From Clostridiales bacterium (GTDB lineage: Bacteria > Bacillota > Clostridia > Oscillospirales > Oscillospiraceae), in assembly GCA_019420945.1 (NCBI GenBank), contig JAHZGF010000068.1, forward strand, positions 1 to 37,762: a stretch of DNA of 37,762 bases. Direction: 5' to 3'. Shown in pieces: positions 1 to 7,652 of the stretch; position 1 is the stretch's first letter, and each line of letters opens with the position of its first letter. The translations under genes and the position numbers were made by a program. Under the pieces are notes generated by a model, which was not told the origin of the DNA, did not search any database, and saw nothing but the letters and a program-made list of their open reading frames with translations.

Positions 1-517
1 GACATCTGCAAACCATGTCTCTTTGTCTTTTTGCGAAACTTATTCTACCTGACCGTCCATCAAAGCACATATTCAATAGAAATGATAAATCCGAACACAT
101 TACCCACTTGGATAATGTAGTTCGGATTATCATTGTTTGGAGCGTGTTGACGAAAAAGATGCACCTTATATGAGCGTTGCCGTTTATATGTTGTATGGGT
201 GTTTTACTTTACAGCGAAAACCTTGGCGCAGTGGAGATTTATTTGCATCGAGTATATCAAATGAGCAGCAGGCTCCCAATTAAAATAAGTGCCATCATTT
301 TACTATAATTTGTAATTTCGATGAATTTTTTCTTGACGTATTCATCAGTTCCTGATGTTAACATATGCATATCTGTAGAAGTCGGGTTAATCATCACTAA
401 AATGGACACCCAAAATGGAGAAATATGGGCTTTGTCAGCATTACTAAAAGTGAAGCATGGAACAGGATTTAAAACTATTGTTAATGCGAGACTTTTTTAT
501 AAGTATACTTGAAATGC
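1..517. other. No convincing gene; AT-rich intergenic DNA
   Basis: I see no gene with a ribosome-binding site in this stretch. An open frame of 63 codons on the plus strand (321-512) has no Shine-Dalgarno sequence and no recognisable product. The only clear structure is the inverted repeat at 81-134, listed separately. The composition is much more AT-rich than the DNA to the right of about 4.4 kb. Confidence 0.6.
81..134. repeat. Long imperfect inverted repeat
   Basis: Arms of 22 nt (81-102 and 113-134) flank a 10-nt loop. Each arm can be read as aatgataa(a)tccgaac(t)acatta, so the arms match apart from two one-base offsets. No T-run follows on either strand, so it is not a typical intrinsic terminator. 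It could be a protein-binding palindrome or the end of a small mobile element. Confidence 0.6.
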
Positions 518-2143
518 TCAAAAATCCGGGCCATATTCAATAAAATCTGCAACAAACATCATCTTTCTGGCAGTAGAAATATAGTTTTTTAAATGTTTCG
601 TTCGAAGTACGGAAATCAGACCATTTTTATTGTTTCCGTCAAAGCAAAGAGGAAGAAGAGTTAACGCAATCTTTCTATCGTTCTCACTTAGTGTCTCTAA
701 CTCTAGAAGTGCAGACAATGTATTTCCAGCATTTTTTGCGCCCGTTACAAAGTCCTGAATCATAGCGCTTACACAATCACTGGGTAAATACTTCCTTAAA
801 AATACTGGAGTAAATGGTTTTTTCTGTTCCCCTGACATATTTTCAATTTTTGTTTTGCTTACTGGTAAATCTTTAAATGCAGTATCTTTTGCGGTAGTGA
901 AACATACTGTTGTATGATTCTTGTATGCCTGCAATGAAGCAATTAACTCTGGAATTCTTCTTTTTAAAAATCCGTTCCCACATATCGCTGCTCTTTGCAT
1001 GTATGCAATCAATTGATCAATTTCATCACACTGACTGATAATAAACCAGCAGGGGCGAGGAGTACCGTTTGTGCTATATGCGGCGGCAACAAATGGCCAC
1101 GCTTGTTGGGCGGTCAATTTCCGATTTTCAGCGGTTAAGACACCTGCAGAATCTAGTCCTAAAGCGTACAAATCTACTAAAAATTCGTCAATTGGTAAAT
1201 CCAATCTATTTTCATCAAGACGAGTATTGGCTGTCAAAATGTCATTATTAAATTTATCCGGGGTCGTGCTTAGCGTGCGCTTAATATTTTGTATGGCTAT
1301 TGGCAGTGCTTCTGGGTTATGAGGCTCAATCCGAACAGGTACCCCGTCTTTGCCACCGCGGTTTTTAAGTAAATATATGCTATGCGCATCTGTCAATGTT
1401 TTTGCTAAATATGACAGATCCCCTTCTGTTGGTGGTGAGACAGCAATTCGATCAAATGAATCAACCCAATCTGGCTTTATTTCTGGGATATACGGTAGGA
1501 CAATATACATTCCGCGCAACAAATTTACTTTTGCTGCATTGTCTTTTGCAGAACGAAACCTTCGGGTAAGATCTTCTATAATTACCTCTCTATCCCGAAT
1601 TGCCGCTTCAGGCGCTGGAAGATTTTTTAGGTATGGCTTTAATTTTTTGCTCTGAGATAGCAATTGAATAAAATCAAATATATCCGAGGCCACGGCAATT
1701 GCTATATCACGTGAACAACCGAGTCCTGCATGCAGACCATTAGCACGTAATTCTTGGTGTAGTTTAAATTTCCCAAGGCAATGGAGAATCTTCGTTCTTT
1801 GCTCCGCGTGGTCATCAGGATTTCCCCAAATATAGGAAATGCAACTATCTTCGTTTTTTATGTAGCGGCGCATATCTTCAATGACCTCACTGCCAAATCG
1901 ATATACGCCAGATGCTATATTTCCATCCTTATACATTGCCTCTACACCTTTTGCCTGAACTAAACACGCTTTTACCAGAAGTTCTGCAGCAGCACCATAA
2001 AGGCCGACTATTGGAGCCTGTTTAGTTTCAGGTTTACGAAGGTTTCTAAGTGTTGGCATAGCCATACCATAAAGTGCCATTAAATAAGACTCAACACCAC
2101 CATCTAACAACACAATTGTATTGTTCTTCAAAAATTTCGGCAT
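518..2143 (-). CDS. Unrecognised 541-aa protein with HEPN-like N-terminal region
   Basis: I do not recognise the whole protein. Residues about 45-160 are helical. They contain GAAAELLVKACLVQAKG (50-66) and RANGLHAG (133-140), an Rx4H motif followed by a hydrophobic helix. That arrangement resembles HEPN domains, many of which are ribonucleases in toxin-antitoxin and abortive-infection systems. The remaining ~380 residues show no signal peptide, membrane segment or familiar catalytic motif. The start is supported by GAGG seven bases upstream of ATG. The gene stands alone: no same-strand partner is adjacent, and IS3 and pseudogene debris lie upstream. A defence role is inferred only from the motif and setting; it could be an ordinary hypothetical protein. 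Confidence 0.6.
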   Translation of the reverse strand: MPKFLKNNTIVLLDGGVESYLMALYGMAMPTLRNLRKPETKQAPIVGLYGAAAELLVKACLVQAKGVEAMYKDGNIASGVYRFGSEVIEDMRRYIKNEDSCISYIWGNPDDHAEQRTKILHCLGKFKLHQELRANGLHAGLGCSRDIAIAVASDIFDFIQLLSQSKKLKPYLKNLPAPEAAIRDREVIIEDLTRRFRSAKDNAAKVNLLRGMYIVLPYIPEIKPDWVDSFDRIAVSPPTEGDLSYLAKTLTDAHSIYLLKNRGGKDGVPVRIEPHNPEALPIAIQNIKRTLSTTPDKFNNDILTANTRLDENRLDLPIDEFLVDLYALGLDSAGVLTAENRKLTAQQAWPFVAAAYSTNGTPRPCWFIISQCDEIDQLIAYMQRAAICGNGFLKRRIPELIASLQAYKNHTTVCFTTAKDTAFKDLPVSKTKIENMSGEQKKPFTPVFLRKYLPSDCVSAMIQDFVTGAKNAGNTLSALLELETLSENDRKIALTLLPLCFDGNNKNGLISVLRTKHLKNYISTARKMMFVADFIEYGPDF

Positions 2144-2280
2144 GGTATTTCCTCACTTCCTTTAGTGCATTAGGCATTAAGATAACCAGTATTTGCGTAT
2201 ATCAAAGCTGGATTTGTGCCATACATTCACCTTATTAATGCCTTTTATTGTACTGCTGTTTCCATAATTTGTCCACTGTA

Positions 2281-2440
2281 TCCAGTAAATAAGAAATGGA
2301 GGCACGCCCAACACTCAGCCAGTGTGTCTCGATTTGCCACTTCAGTCGGGTAATCTGCGTGTATAGCAAGGTGGACTTTTTCGCCACGATCATGTTCTCG
2401 CGCTAGCGCCCGAAGAACCAGTGTTAGTTTTCGTGATTCC
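2281..2440 (-). pseudogene. Decayed 3' end of a second metallophosphoesterase gene
   Basis: Read on the minus strand, this encodes WFFGR, a stop, then RENMIVAKKSTLLYTQITRLK. It aligns with the C-terminus of the intact phosphoesterase downstream (WFFGHYHENMVVEKEF, then LYNQIIRLK). In-frame stops lie at 2403-2405 and 2424-2426, and the metal-binding GHxH is lost. The normal stop codon is replaced by Trp. Weaker similarity continues into the 3' flank (2281-2339 against about 4375-4425), so the copied unit extended past the gene. Only the C-terminal piece is recognisable. Confidence 0.75.
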
Positions 2441-2760
2441 TATTGACAAACAGGGGAGGCGATGTTCAGTCTCTCAACCAGCATAGACACTCTATTTGTA
2501 CCAGTAGTCAATCCAGTAAATTATGTTGCTACCGGCTTATCGTATCCACAGCATTTTTACCTTCTGCAATTTTGAATTGTCCGGTGATAGTATCCGTTTA
2601 GAGGCTTCAACCGTCGACGCATCGGAGAAACTTCTTGCCGAAGCTATGTCCTTGCTTATAGCGACCTTTTTACATCGGTGCTAATCTCGCGCATCACATT
2701 AGCAGCGAAGTCTTGCGAGTTTCCTCGCCTTATTTTCCGTGGTATCCTGACCTAATAACA
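2441..2760. other. Gene-free stretch upstream of the IS3 transposase
   Basis: No open frame with a ribosome-binding site was found. It lies between the phosphoesterase remnant and the transposase start and probably holds the left end of the IS element plus eroded coding DNA. I could not identify a terminal inverted repeat by eye. Confidence 0.4.
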
Positions 2761-3909
2761 AAGGAGGATATTGCTATGAAATATTCAAACAAAGAAAAGT
2801 TATCCATTGTCGCACGCTGCCAGCAAGGGGAAAGCATTGCCACTCTTTCCAATGAACTCGCTATCCCGCGCAGCACCTTATATCGGTGGCTCAAATCTTT
2901 TCCTACGGACAGTGCTGGAAAGCCATTGAAATTTTCCTATCAAGAATATACATTACTCCAGCGTAAAGTTGAAAAATTACAAAATATCATCACGATTCTA
3001 AAGTCTGCTGATTGTTTGGTATCCGCACCATTGAGGGAACGGCTTCATGCTTTGGAGCCGTTTTATGGAAAATATGAGATCCATACAATATGCGAAGCTC
3101 TGGATGTCGACCGTGGTACATTTTACAACCATATGTTACGAAACAAGCGTGAAAATGCCTGGTTTGAGAAGCGCCGACAAGAGTATTGCCAAGTGATTCG
3201 AGATGTGTTTGATGAATATCATCAGGTGTTGGGCGGGGAGAAAATTCGGACGATTCTCATTCAGCGTGGGCATCAAATCAGTGCGGAATATGTCTCACGG
3301 CTCATGCGTGAGATGGGCTTGAGCAGTGTTCGGACAACAGCGAAAAAGGAATATCTGAAATTGCGTGAGCCGGAGCGAAAGAAGAACCTCCTACAACAGC
3401 AATTTACTGCCACTCAGCCAAATCAGAGGTGGGTCAGCGATGTTAGCTGTTTTAAACTCGGAGATCACTATTTTTATGTCTGCGTGATCATTGATCTCTT
3501 CTCCCGTAAAGTAATCGCATATAAGATTTCAAAAAGGAATAGTACGCAACTTATCACCGCAACATTCAAAATGGCATATGAGGAACGCCAACCACCGTCT
3601 GGTCTTATTTTTCATAGCGACCGAGGAGCGCAATACACCTCACATCGTTTCCAACAGCTCCTGCATGAACACAATACGGAGCAGTCTTTTTCGCAACCCG
3701 GCAAGCCACATGACAATGCGGTCGCAGAATCATTCTTCGCATCGCTGAAAAAAGAAGAACTCTATCGAAGAGAACATCCTTCCGATAGAGCATTTCAAGC
3801 CAGTGTTGCCTCCTATATTGAGTTTTACAATACCAAACGACCGCATCGAACATTGAAAAATCTAACACCATGCCAGATGGAAGAAAACTTCAGCAAGAAC
3901 GACAAATGA
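2761..3909 (+). mobile_element. IS3-family insertion sequence, ends not resolved
   Basis: The span given covers the ribosome-binding site and transposase only. The element must extend further on both sides. No matching terminal inverted repeats or target duplication could be recognised in 2441-2760 or 3910-4210. The flanks contain a phosphoesterase remnant and a stump gene, consistent with insertion into already decaying DNA. Confidence 0.6.
2776..3909 (+). CDS. IS3-family transposase, single-ORF form (377 aa)
   Basis: This DDE transposase cuts and joins the IS ends. An N-terminal helix-turn-helix (residues ~5-40, with STLYRWLKSF) binds DNA. An HTH_21-like region follows (~95-150), then an rve integrase core with D222 (VSDVSC), D282 (FHSDRGAQYTS) and E318 (DNAVAESFFASLKKEE). 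The D-E spacing of 35 residues and a Lys seven residues after the Glu are typical of the family. ATG at 2776 has AAGGAGG eight bases upstream, so the longer frame from 2713 is not the start. Most IS3 members make OrfA and OrfB in two frames joined by a -1 frameshift. Here HTH and catalytic core lie in one uninterrupted frame. The gene looks intact and is the only clearly intact plus-strand gene in the window. Confidence 0.93.
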   Translation: MKYSNKEKLSIVARCQQGESIATLSNELAIPRSTLYRWLKSFPTDSAGKPLKFSYQEYTLLQRKVEKLQNIITILKSADCLVSAPLRERLHALEPFYGKYEIHTICEALDVDRGTFYNHMLRNKRENAWFEKRRQEYCQVIRDVFDEYHQVLGGEKIRTILIQRGHQISAEYVSRLMREMGLSSVRTTAKKEYLKLREPERKKNLLQQQFTATQPNQRWVSDVSCFKLGDHYFYVCVIIDLFSRKVIAYKISKRNSTQLITATFKMAYEERQPPSGLIFHSDRGAQYTSHRFQQLLHEHNTEQSFSQPGKPHDNAVAESFFASLKKEELYRREHPSDRAFQASVASYIEFYNTKRPHRTLKNLTPCQMEENFSKNDK

Positions 3910-3971
3910 GACATCTGTGTTCGAATCGCCTGGTTTTTACGTTTTCTGCTTCGATTTGAAGAGGTTTGAAT

Positions 3972-4001
3972 TTGAGCGTCTCATATTCGCTTTGGTATAA
4001 T
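3972..4001 (+). promoter_or_regulatory. Possible sigma-A promoter downstream of the transposase
   Basis: TTGAGC (3972-3977), an 18-nt spacer and TATAAT (3996-4001) fit a sigma-A promoter pointing right. No protein gene follows on the plus strand. A stem-loop at 4046-4098 lies 45-100 nt downstream. It may be a chance match in AT-rich DNA or drive a short RNA. Confidence 0.3.
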
Positions 4002-4045
4002 GTCTTCAAAAAACACTGTCATACCAAGGCTTTTGAGGTGCAAAA

Positions 4046-4098
4046 CGACCCTACCCGATCCGCAAGTCTCATCAACTTGTTCGAATTGGGTAGGATCG
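4046..4098. repeat. Stem-loop near the right side of the IS3 element
   Basis: Arms CGACCCTACCCGAT (4046-4059) and ATTGGGTAGGATCG (4085-4098) pair over 14 positions with two wobble/mismatch positions. The loop is 25 nt. No T-run follows. It may belong to the IS end, to a small RNA from the candidate promoter at 3972-4001, or be a degraded terminator. Confidence 0.5.
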
Positions 4099-4207
4099 TT
4101 CACCCAGCATCTTGTGATGACGGATGAATGATCTGTAAATGTGCGCGTGAATCTGTAAATTAAGTATACGTGAAAATACATAAAACGTCAATTCCAATAG
4201 ACCAATT

Positions 4208-4252
4208 TTACGAGCCTTTCATTTGAAGATCCTTTGCGCTATCAATCGTCAT
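4208..4252 (-). pseudogene. Stump of a gene: strong RBS plus 14 codons
   Basis: A perfect AGGAGG (4261-4266) sits eight bases upstream of an ATG that opens the frame MTIDSAKDLQMKGS and then stops. Such a strong initiation site with only 14 codons suggests the 5' end of a gene truncated by insertion or deletion, plausibly linked to the IS3 element on its downstream side. It could also be a genuine leader peptide. The product is not identifiable. Confidence 0.4.
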
Positions 4253-4425
4253 GTTTGTTTCCTCCTGTTTTTTGTCTTGGGCGTAGCCTGCGTCAACACA
4301 ATGGCATAACGTAGTCGGGAAAGCTATTCGTGAACCCGGACAAAGATTTATGCCTGAGCTTGTGAAAAACTTACTTAAATAGAAAGTGGAGACACATTAG
4401 CCAATCGCCAGTGCGCCTCCACTCA

Positions 4426-5175
4426 TCATTTCAGTCGGATAATCTGATTATAGAGCATTACGAACTCTTTCTCCACCACCATGTTCTCATGGTAATGCCC
4501 GAAGAACCAGTACTGGAATCTGCAGCGTTCCCGAATCTCATCGAAGAAGTCTGTCAGCGCATCTCGCTGGTACAATCCTCTACTGAAGGTGTCCTGGACA
4601 CTGCTGGGGCAGCAATGGGTAATGATGTAATCTACATCACACCCTGCCTGATTCAGCGTTTTCCTTGCGGTTTCGTATTCATCCTCGCTGGGCAGTTCCT
4701 CTTTCCACCAAGACCTGTGGTTGACGCGGAACAGCGCGCCTGCGGCGTTGAGCTGCCGCAGCTTTCGCTCATAGTCCGGATTATCCGGTTCCAGAATGCC
4801 GTCCCGGATATCGTGGCTGCTGGCGCCGCCCATGGTAAATATCCGCTTTCCGCAGATGTTATAAAGCTGGCCCCGCATCAGATGCAGGACGCTGGGGCGT
4901 ATGGCCTGTACCAAGCCGCCGTGCCATTGGCTGATTGGATAGTTGCGGAGCAGATCATAGTTTTCATGGTTTCCGCTGACGAACAGCGTGGTAAAGGACC
5001 TGGTCTCCAGCCAGTCCAGCCACTGCTGCTCCGCATCGCCGCCATCCCAGACACCGCCGAAGTCTCCACAGATGATGAGGTAATCCTCTTTGGTCAGGTC
5101 ACGTTGCTCATGGAATGCTGCAGGCAGGAGCCTGCTGAAATCACCGTGCGTATCACCGGTTATAAAAATGGCCAT
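4426..5175 (-). CDS. Calcineurin-like metallophosphoesterase (249 aa)
   Basis: A predicted cytoplasmic two-metal phosphohydrolase. The motif order is diagnostic: GDTHGD (residues 6-11) with metal-binding Asp and His, CGDFGG (~38-43), SGNHENYD (~68-75), a histidine in THCCP, and GHYHEN near the C-terminus. The substrate cannot be told from sequence. I chose the ATG at 5175 because it opens directly on the first beta-strand (MAIFITGDTHG) and GGGAG/AAAGG lies just upstream. An in-frame ATG eight codons earlier (5199) is possible. The stop of the first serine recombinase lies about 30-55 bases upstream, so the genes may be co-transcribed and this may be the outermost gene of the mobile element. 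A decayed copy of its 3' end lies at 2281-2440. Confidence 0.9.
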   Translation of the reverse strand: MAIFITGDTHGDFSRLLPAAFHEQRDLTKEDYLIICGDFGGVWDGGDAEQQWLDWLETRSFTTLFVSGNHENYDLLRNYPISQWHGGLVQAIRPSVLHLMRGQLYNICGKRIFTMGGASSHDIRDGILEPDNPDYERKLRQLNAAGALFRVNHRSWWKEELPSEDEYETARKTLNQAGCDVDYIITHCCPSSVQDTFSRGLYQRDALTDFFDEIRERCRFQYWFFGHYHENMVVEKEFVMLYNQIIRLK

Positions 5176-5231
5176 TTCCTTTCTCCCTTTTCTATTCATT
5201 CTACTTCCTGTTCCAGCACCACATCCGAGTC

Positions 5232-6839
5232 TCAGAAGTGGATGTGGATGGTTTCCGCATCCTCCACCGTGATCTTTTGGATGACCTGCCGGACGAGCTC
5301 ATTGTCAAATTCCGTGTAGCCCGCGGCGCATTCCATGATACTGTCCCACATCTGCCGGCGTCTGGCAGCCTGTTCCTCCAGATTGACCTCTGCCTGCTGC
5401 GCGTCTGCGATCTGCGCCTTAAGGGATTCCTTCTCATCCGTCAGCGCTTTCATTCTGGCATTCAGCTCGGTATCGGCCATGTTGACGAGCAGCCGATCCA
5501 GCACATCGCTTTGCTCCCGGCTCACCGCATCCATACGCTTCTTCAGCTGCAGCAGCCGTGCACCAGCCTGAGATAACGCCTGTTTTGCTTCCTCCGCCAT
5601 GGCCAGCACATCGGGGCAGACCTCCTGCCGGATGGCGGCGTACTCATTCATGGCCGCGAGGATGGCGCTGTGCAGCCTGCCTTCATCCAGTGTTGGGGAG
5701 TGCTGGCAGTATTTTGTGCCGAACTCCAGCCGGGAGACGCAGCGCCACACGATGCGCTTTTCCCCGTTTCTGGCCCACGTTACCCGCTTGTAGGGGGAGC
5801 CGCACTCGCCGCACACCAACAGTTCTGTCAGCGCGTATTTACCGGAGTATTTCCCAAGTTCCGTTTTTCCGCTCTTTTGCAGCACCTTCCGTTTGCTGGA
5901 CCGGCGCGTCATCTCCTGCTGCACCTGATTGAACAGGTCCCTTGAGACAATGGCCGGATGGCTGTTCTCCACATAGTACATCGTGCGTTCACCACGGTTC
6001 TTTTTGACCTTTTTGTTGATGCAGTCCGTCACATAGGTTTTCTGCAGCAGGGCGTCTCCAATGTACTTTTCATTGGTCAGGATATTGTGGATGATGGAGG
6101 GAGACCAGCGCTCTACACCCTGTGCGGTGGGAACACCGTCCTCCTCCAGCTCCCGCTTGATCTTTCCCAGGGTGCAGCCGTTCAGATACCTATGGTAAAT
6201 GCGGCGGATGATCTCCGCTTCCTCCGGTACGATCTCCGGCTGTCCGTCCGCCCCCTTCCGGTATCCCAGCATCTTCTTGTACTGGAAGGTGACCTTTCCC
6301 GCCTCCGCGCTCTTCTGCTTTCCCCACGCGACATTCTTGCTGAGAGACTCGGATTCCGCCTGGGCGAAGCCGCTGAACAGGGTGATGAGAAATTCGCTGG
6401 ATTCCGTGAGGGTGTTGATGTTTTCCTTCTCGAAGTACACCCCAATGCCGTTTGCTTTCAGGAGCCGCACCGTATCCAGGCAATCCACCGTGTTTCTGGC
6501 AAAGCGGGAGAGGGACTTGGTGATGATGAGGTCGATGTGTCCCCGCTTGCAGGCGGTGATCATCTTGTTGAACTGCGTCCGTTTTTTCAGGCTGGTGCCG
6601 GAGATGCCCTCATCGGCATAGATCCCTGCCATCTCCCAGTCCGGGCTGTCCTGGATCTTCTGGGTGTAGTAGGTCTTTTGCGCCTCATAGCTGTTGAGCT
6701 GCTCTTCACTGTCGGTGGAGACGCGGCAGTAGGCCGCTACGCGCATTTTCCCGTCATGGTCTCTGTGCAGTTCTTCCGGTTTTCTGGTTGCGGGGATCAC
6801 CCGCACCCGCCGCTCTAAGGTGGCTGCTGTCGCTTCCAT
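5232..6839 (-). CDS. Large serine recombinase, catalytic, third of three (535 aa)
   Basis: A site-specific DNA recombinase for element integration and excision. The N-terminal resolvase domain has AAYCRVSTDSEEQ with catalytic Ser41, then YADEGISGTS and the SLSRFARNT helix. A recombinase domain follows (~200-300, with ILTNEKYIGDALLQKTY), then a zinc ribbon with CGECG and further Cys at ~365-400. A coiled-coil region follows (~410-490), and the C-terminus reads ITVEDAETIHIHF. Length and layout are those of a complete family member. The start ATG lies three bases after the stop of the middle recombinase, with AGGAAAGGA upstream, so translation is coupled. The partner carrying the other catalytic serine is at 7649-9202. 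Confidence 0.93.
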   Translation of the reverse strand: MEATAATLERRVRVIPATRKPEELHRDHDGKMRVAAYCRVSTDSEEQLNSYEAQKTYYTQKIQDSPDWEMAGIYADEGISGTSLKKRTQFNKMITACKRGHIDLIITKSLSRFARNTVDCLDTVRLLKANGIGVYFEKENINTLTESSEFLITLFSGFAQAESESLSKNVAWGKQKSAEAGKVTFQYKKMLGYRKGADGQPEIVPEEAEIIRRIYHRYLNGCTLGKIKRELEEDGVPTAQGVERWSPSIIHNILTNEKYIGDALLQKTYVTDCINKKVKKNRGERTMYYVENSHPAIVSRDLFNQVQQEMTRRSSKRKVLQKSGKTELGKYSGKYALTELLVCGECGSPYKRVTWARNGEKRIVWRCVSRLEFGTKYCQHSPTLDEGRLHSAILAAMNEYAAIRQEVCPDVLAMAEEAKQALSQAGARLLQLKKRMDAVSREQSDVLDRLLVNMADTELNARMKALTDEKESLKAQIADAQQAEVNLEEQAARRRQMWDSIMECAAGYTEFDNELVRQVIQKITVEDAETIHIHF

Positions 6840-6842
6840 GGA

Positions 6843-7652
6843 TCATTCGTCCTTTCCTGTCGCTTTTTTATCCGTAAATATAAGAGTTACTTCGGTATCC
6901 TGTGAGATGGTGATATGGGAAACCGCTCGTTGGAAGCGTCTCCAATCCGCCTCTGTCAGACTATCTGACGGCTCAGATTCGGCAGACGGCTCTGGACAGC
7001 AGGCATACCGTGCTGCCGCACCCTGCAGGATCAGCGCCATCACCGCTTCCGGCGAGTCTGGCTGCTCCAGCCCCCGGTTGATGGCATTGTCCAGCCGCAT
7101 GACCTCCGCAGAGGGCGTGTAGGCGGTGCAGCTGGGCTGTTCATGGTCCCGGAACTGACGGACGATCCCGTTTACCGTCGCATCCATGTCCATGACCGCG
7201 GTATTCCCGCAGCCTTCGCATCTCAGATACAGCTTGCCGCTGTTCTGCCAGCCGCCGCCCAGCCGGGTCATCTTCCCACCGCAGGTGCAGCGGAAGTATG
7301 GAGTCAACCGCGCAATGACAGGCTTCTCTCCGTGGGACTGCTTCCTGGCATTCTTTTCCGCCGTCTTTTCCTGCGCCGCTTGGAAAATATCCGCTTCCAC
7401 CAGTATGGGGTATCCCTCCTTACCGGTGTAACGGGGATTTTCCAAAAGGCGCTTTACCTTATGCTTGTTCCAGAGCGGCACTTCCCGGCAATACGGAATA
7501 CTCTGCCGGTTCAAGGCGTCCGAGATGGCCTGATAGGAAGCCCCGGCGTTGTAGAGCGTAAAGACCATACTGACGGTCCGCTGCTCCTCCGGCACGATCT
7601 CCAACGCACCGTTTCGGATCTGATACCCGTATAACACCTTGCGGTTGATCAT
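6843..7652 (-). CDS. Recombinase-domain protein lacking the catalytic domain, second of three (269 aa)
   Basis: It aligns with the DNA-binding half of large serine recombinases only: MINRKVLYGYQI opens where the recombinase domain normally begins, followed by IVPEEQRTVSMVF and LENPRYTGKEGYP. A zinc ribbon follows (CTCGGKMTRL, then CEGCGN at ~150-180). There is no resolvase domain and no catalytic Ser, and upstream sequence in this frame does not encode one. The start is fixed by an ATGA overlap with the preceding gene (7649-7652) and GGGAGGTGG just upstream. That makes it an intended separate protein, not a decayed one. I infer an accessory factor that helps synapsis, direction control or site choice by the two catalytic neighbours. 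Confidence 0.85.
   Translation of the reverse strand: MINRKVLYGYQIRNGALEIVPEEQRTVSMVFTLYNAGASYQAISDALNRQSIPYCREVPLWNKHKVKRLLENPRYTGKEGYPILVEADIFQAAQEKTAEKNARKQSHGEKPVIARLTPYFRCTCGGKMTRLGGGWQNSGKLYLRCEGCGNTAVMDMDATVNGIVRQFRDHEQPSCTAYTPSAEVMRLDNAINRGLEQPDSPEAVMALILQGAAARYACCPEPSAESEPSDSLTEADWRRFQRAVSHITISQDTEVTLIFTDKKATGKDE

Noticed and set aside
321..512. 63-aa plus-strand ORF at the left edge
   Set aside because: No ribosome-binding site, no similarity I recognise, and AT-rich composition in which short frames are expected by chance.
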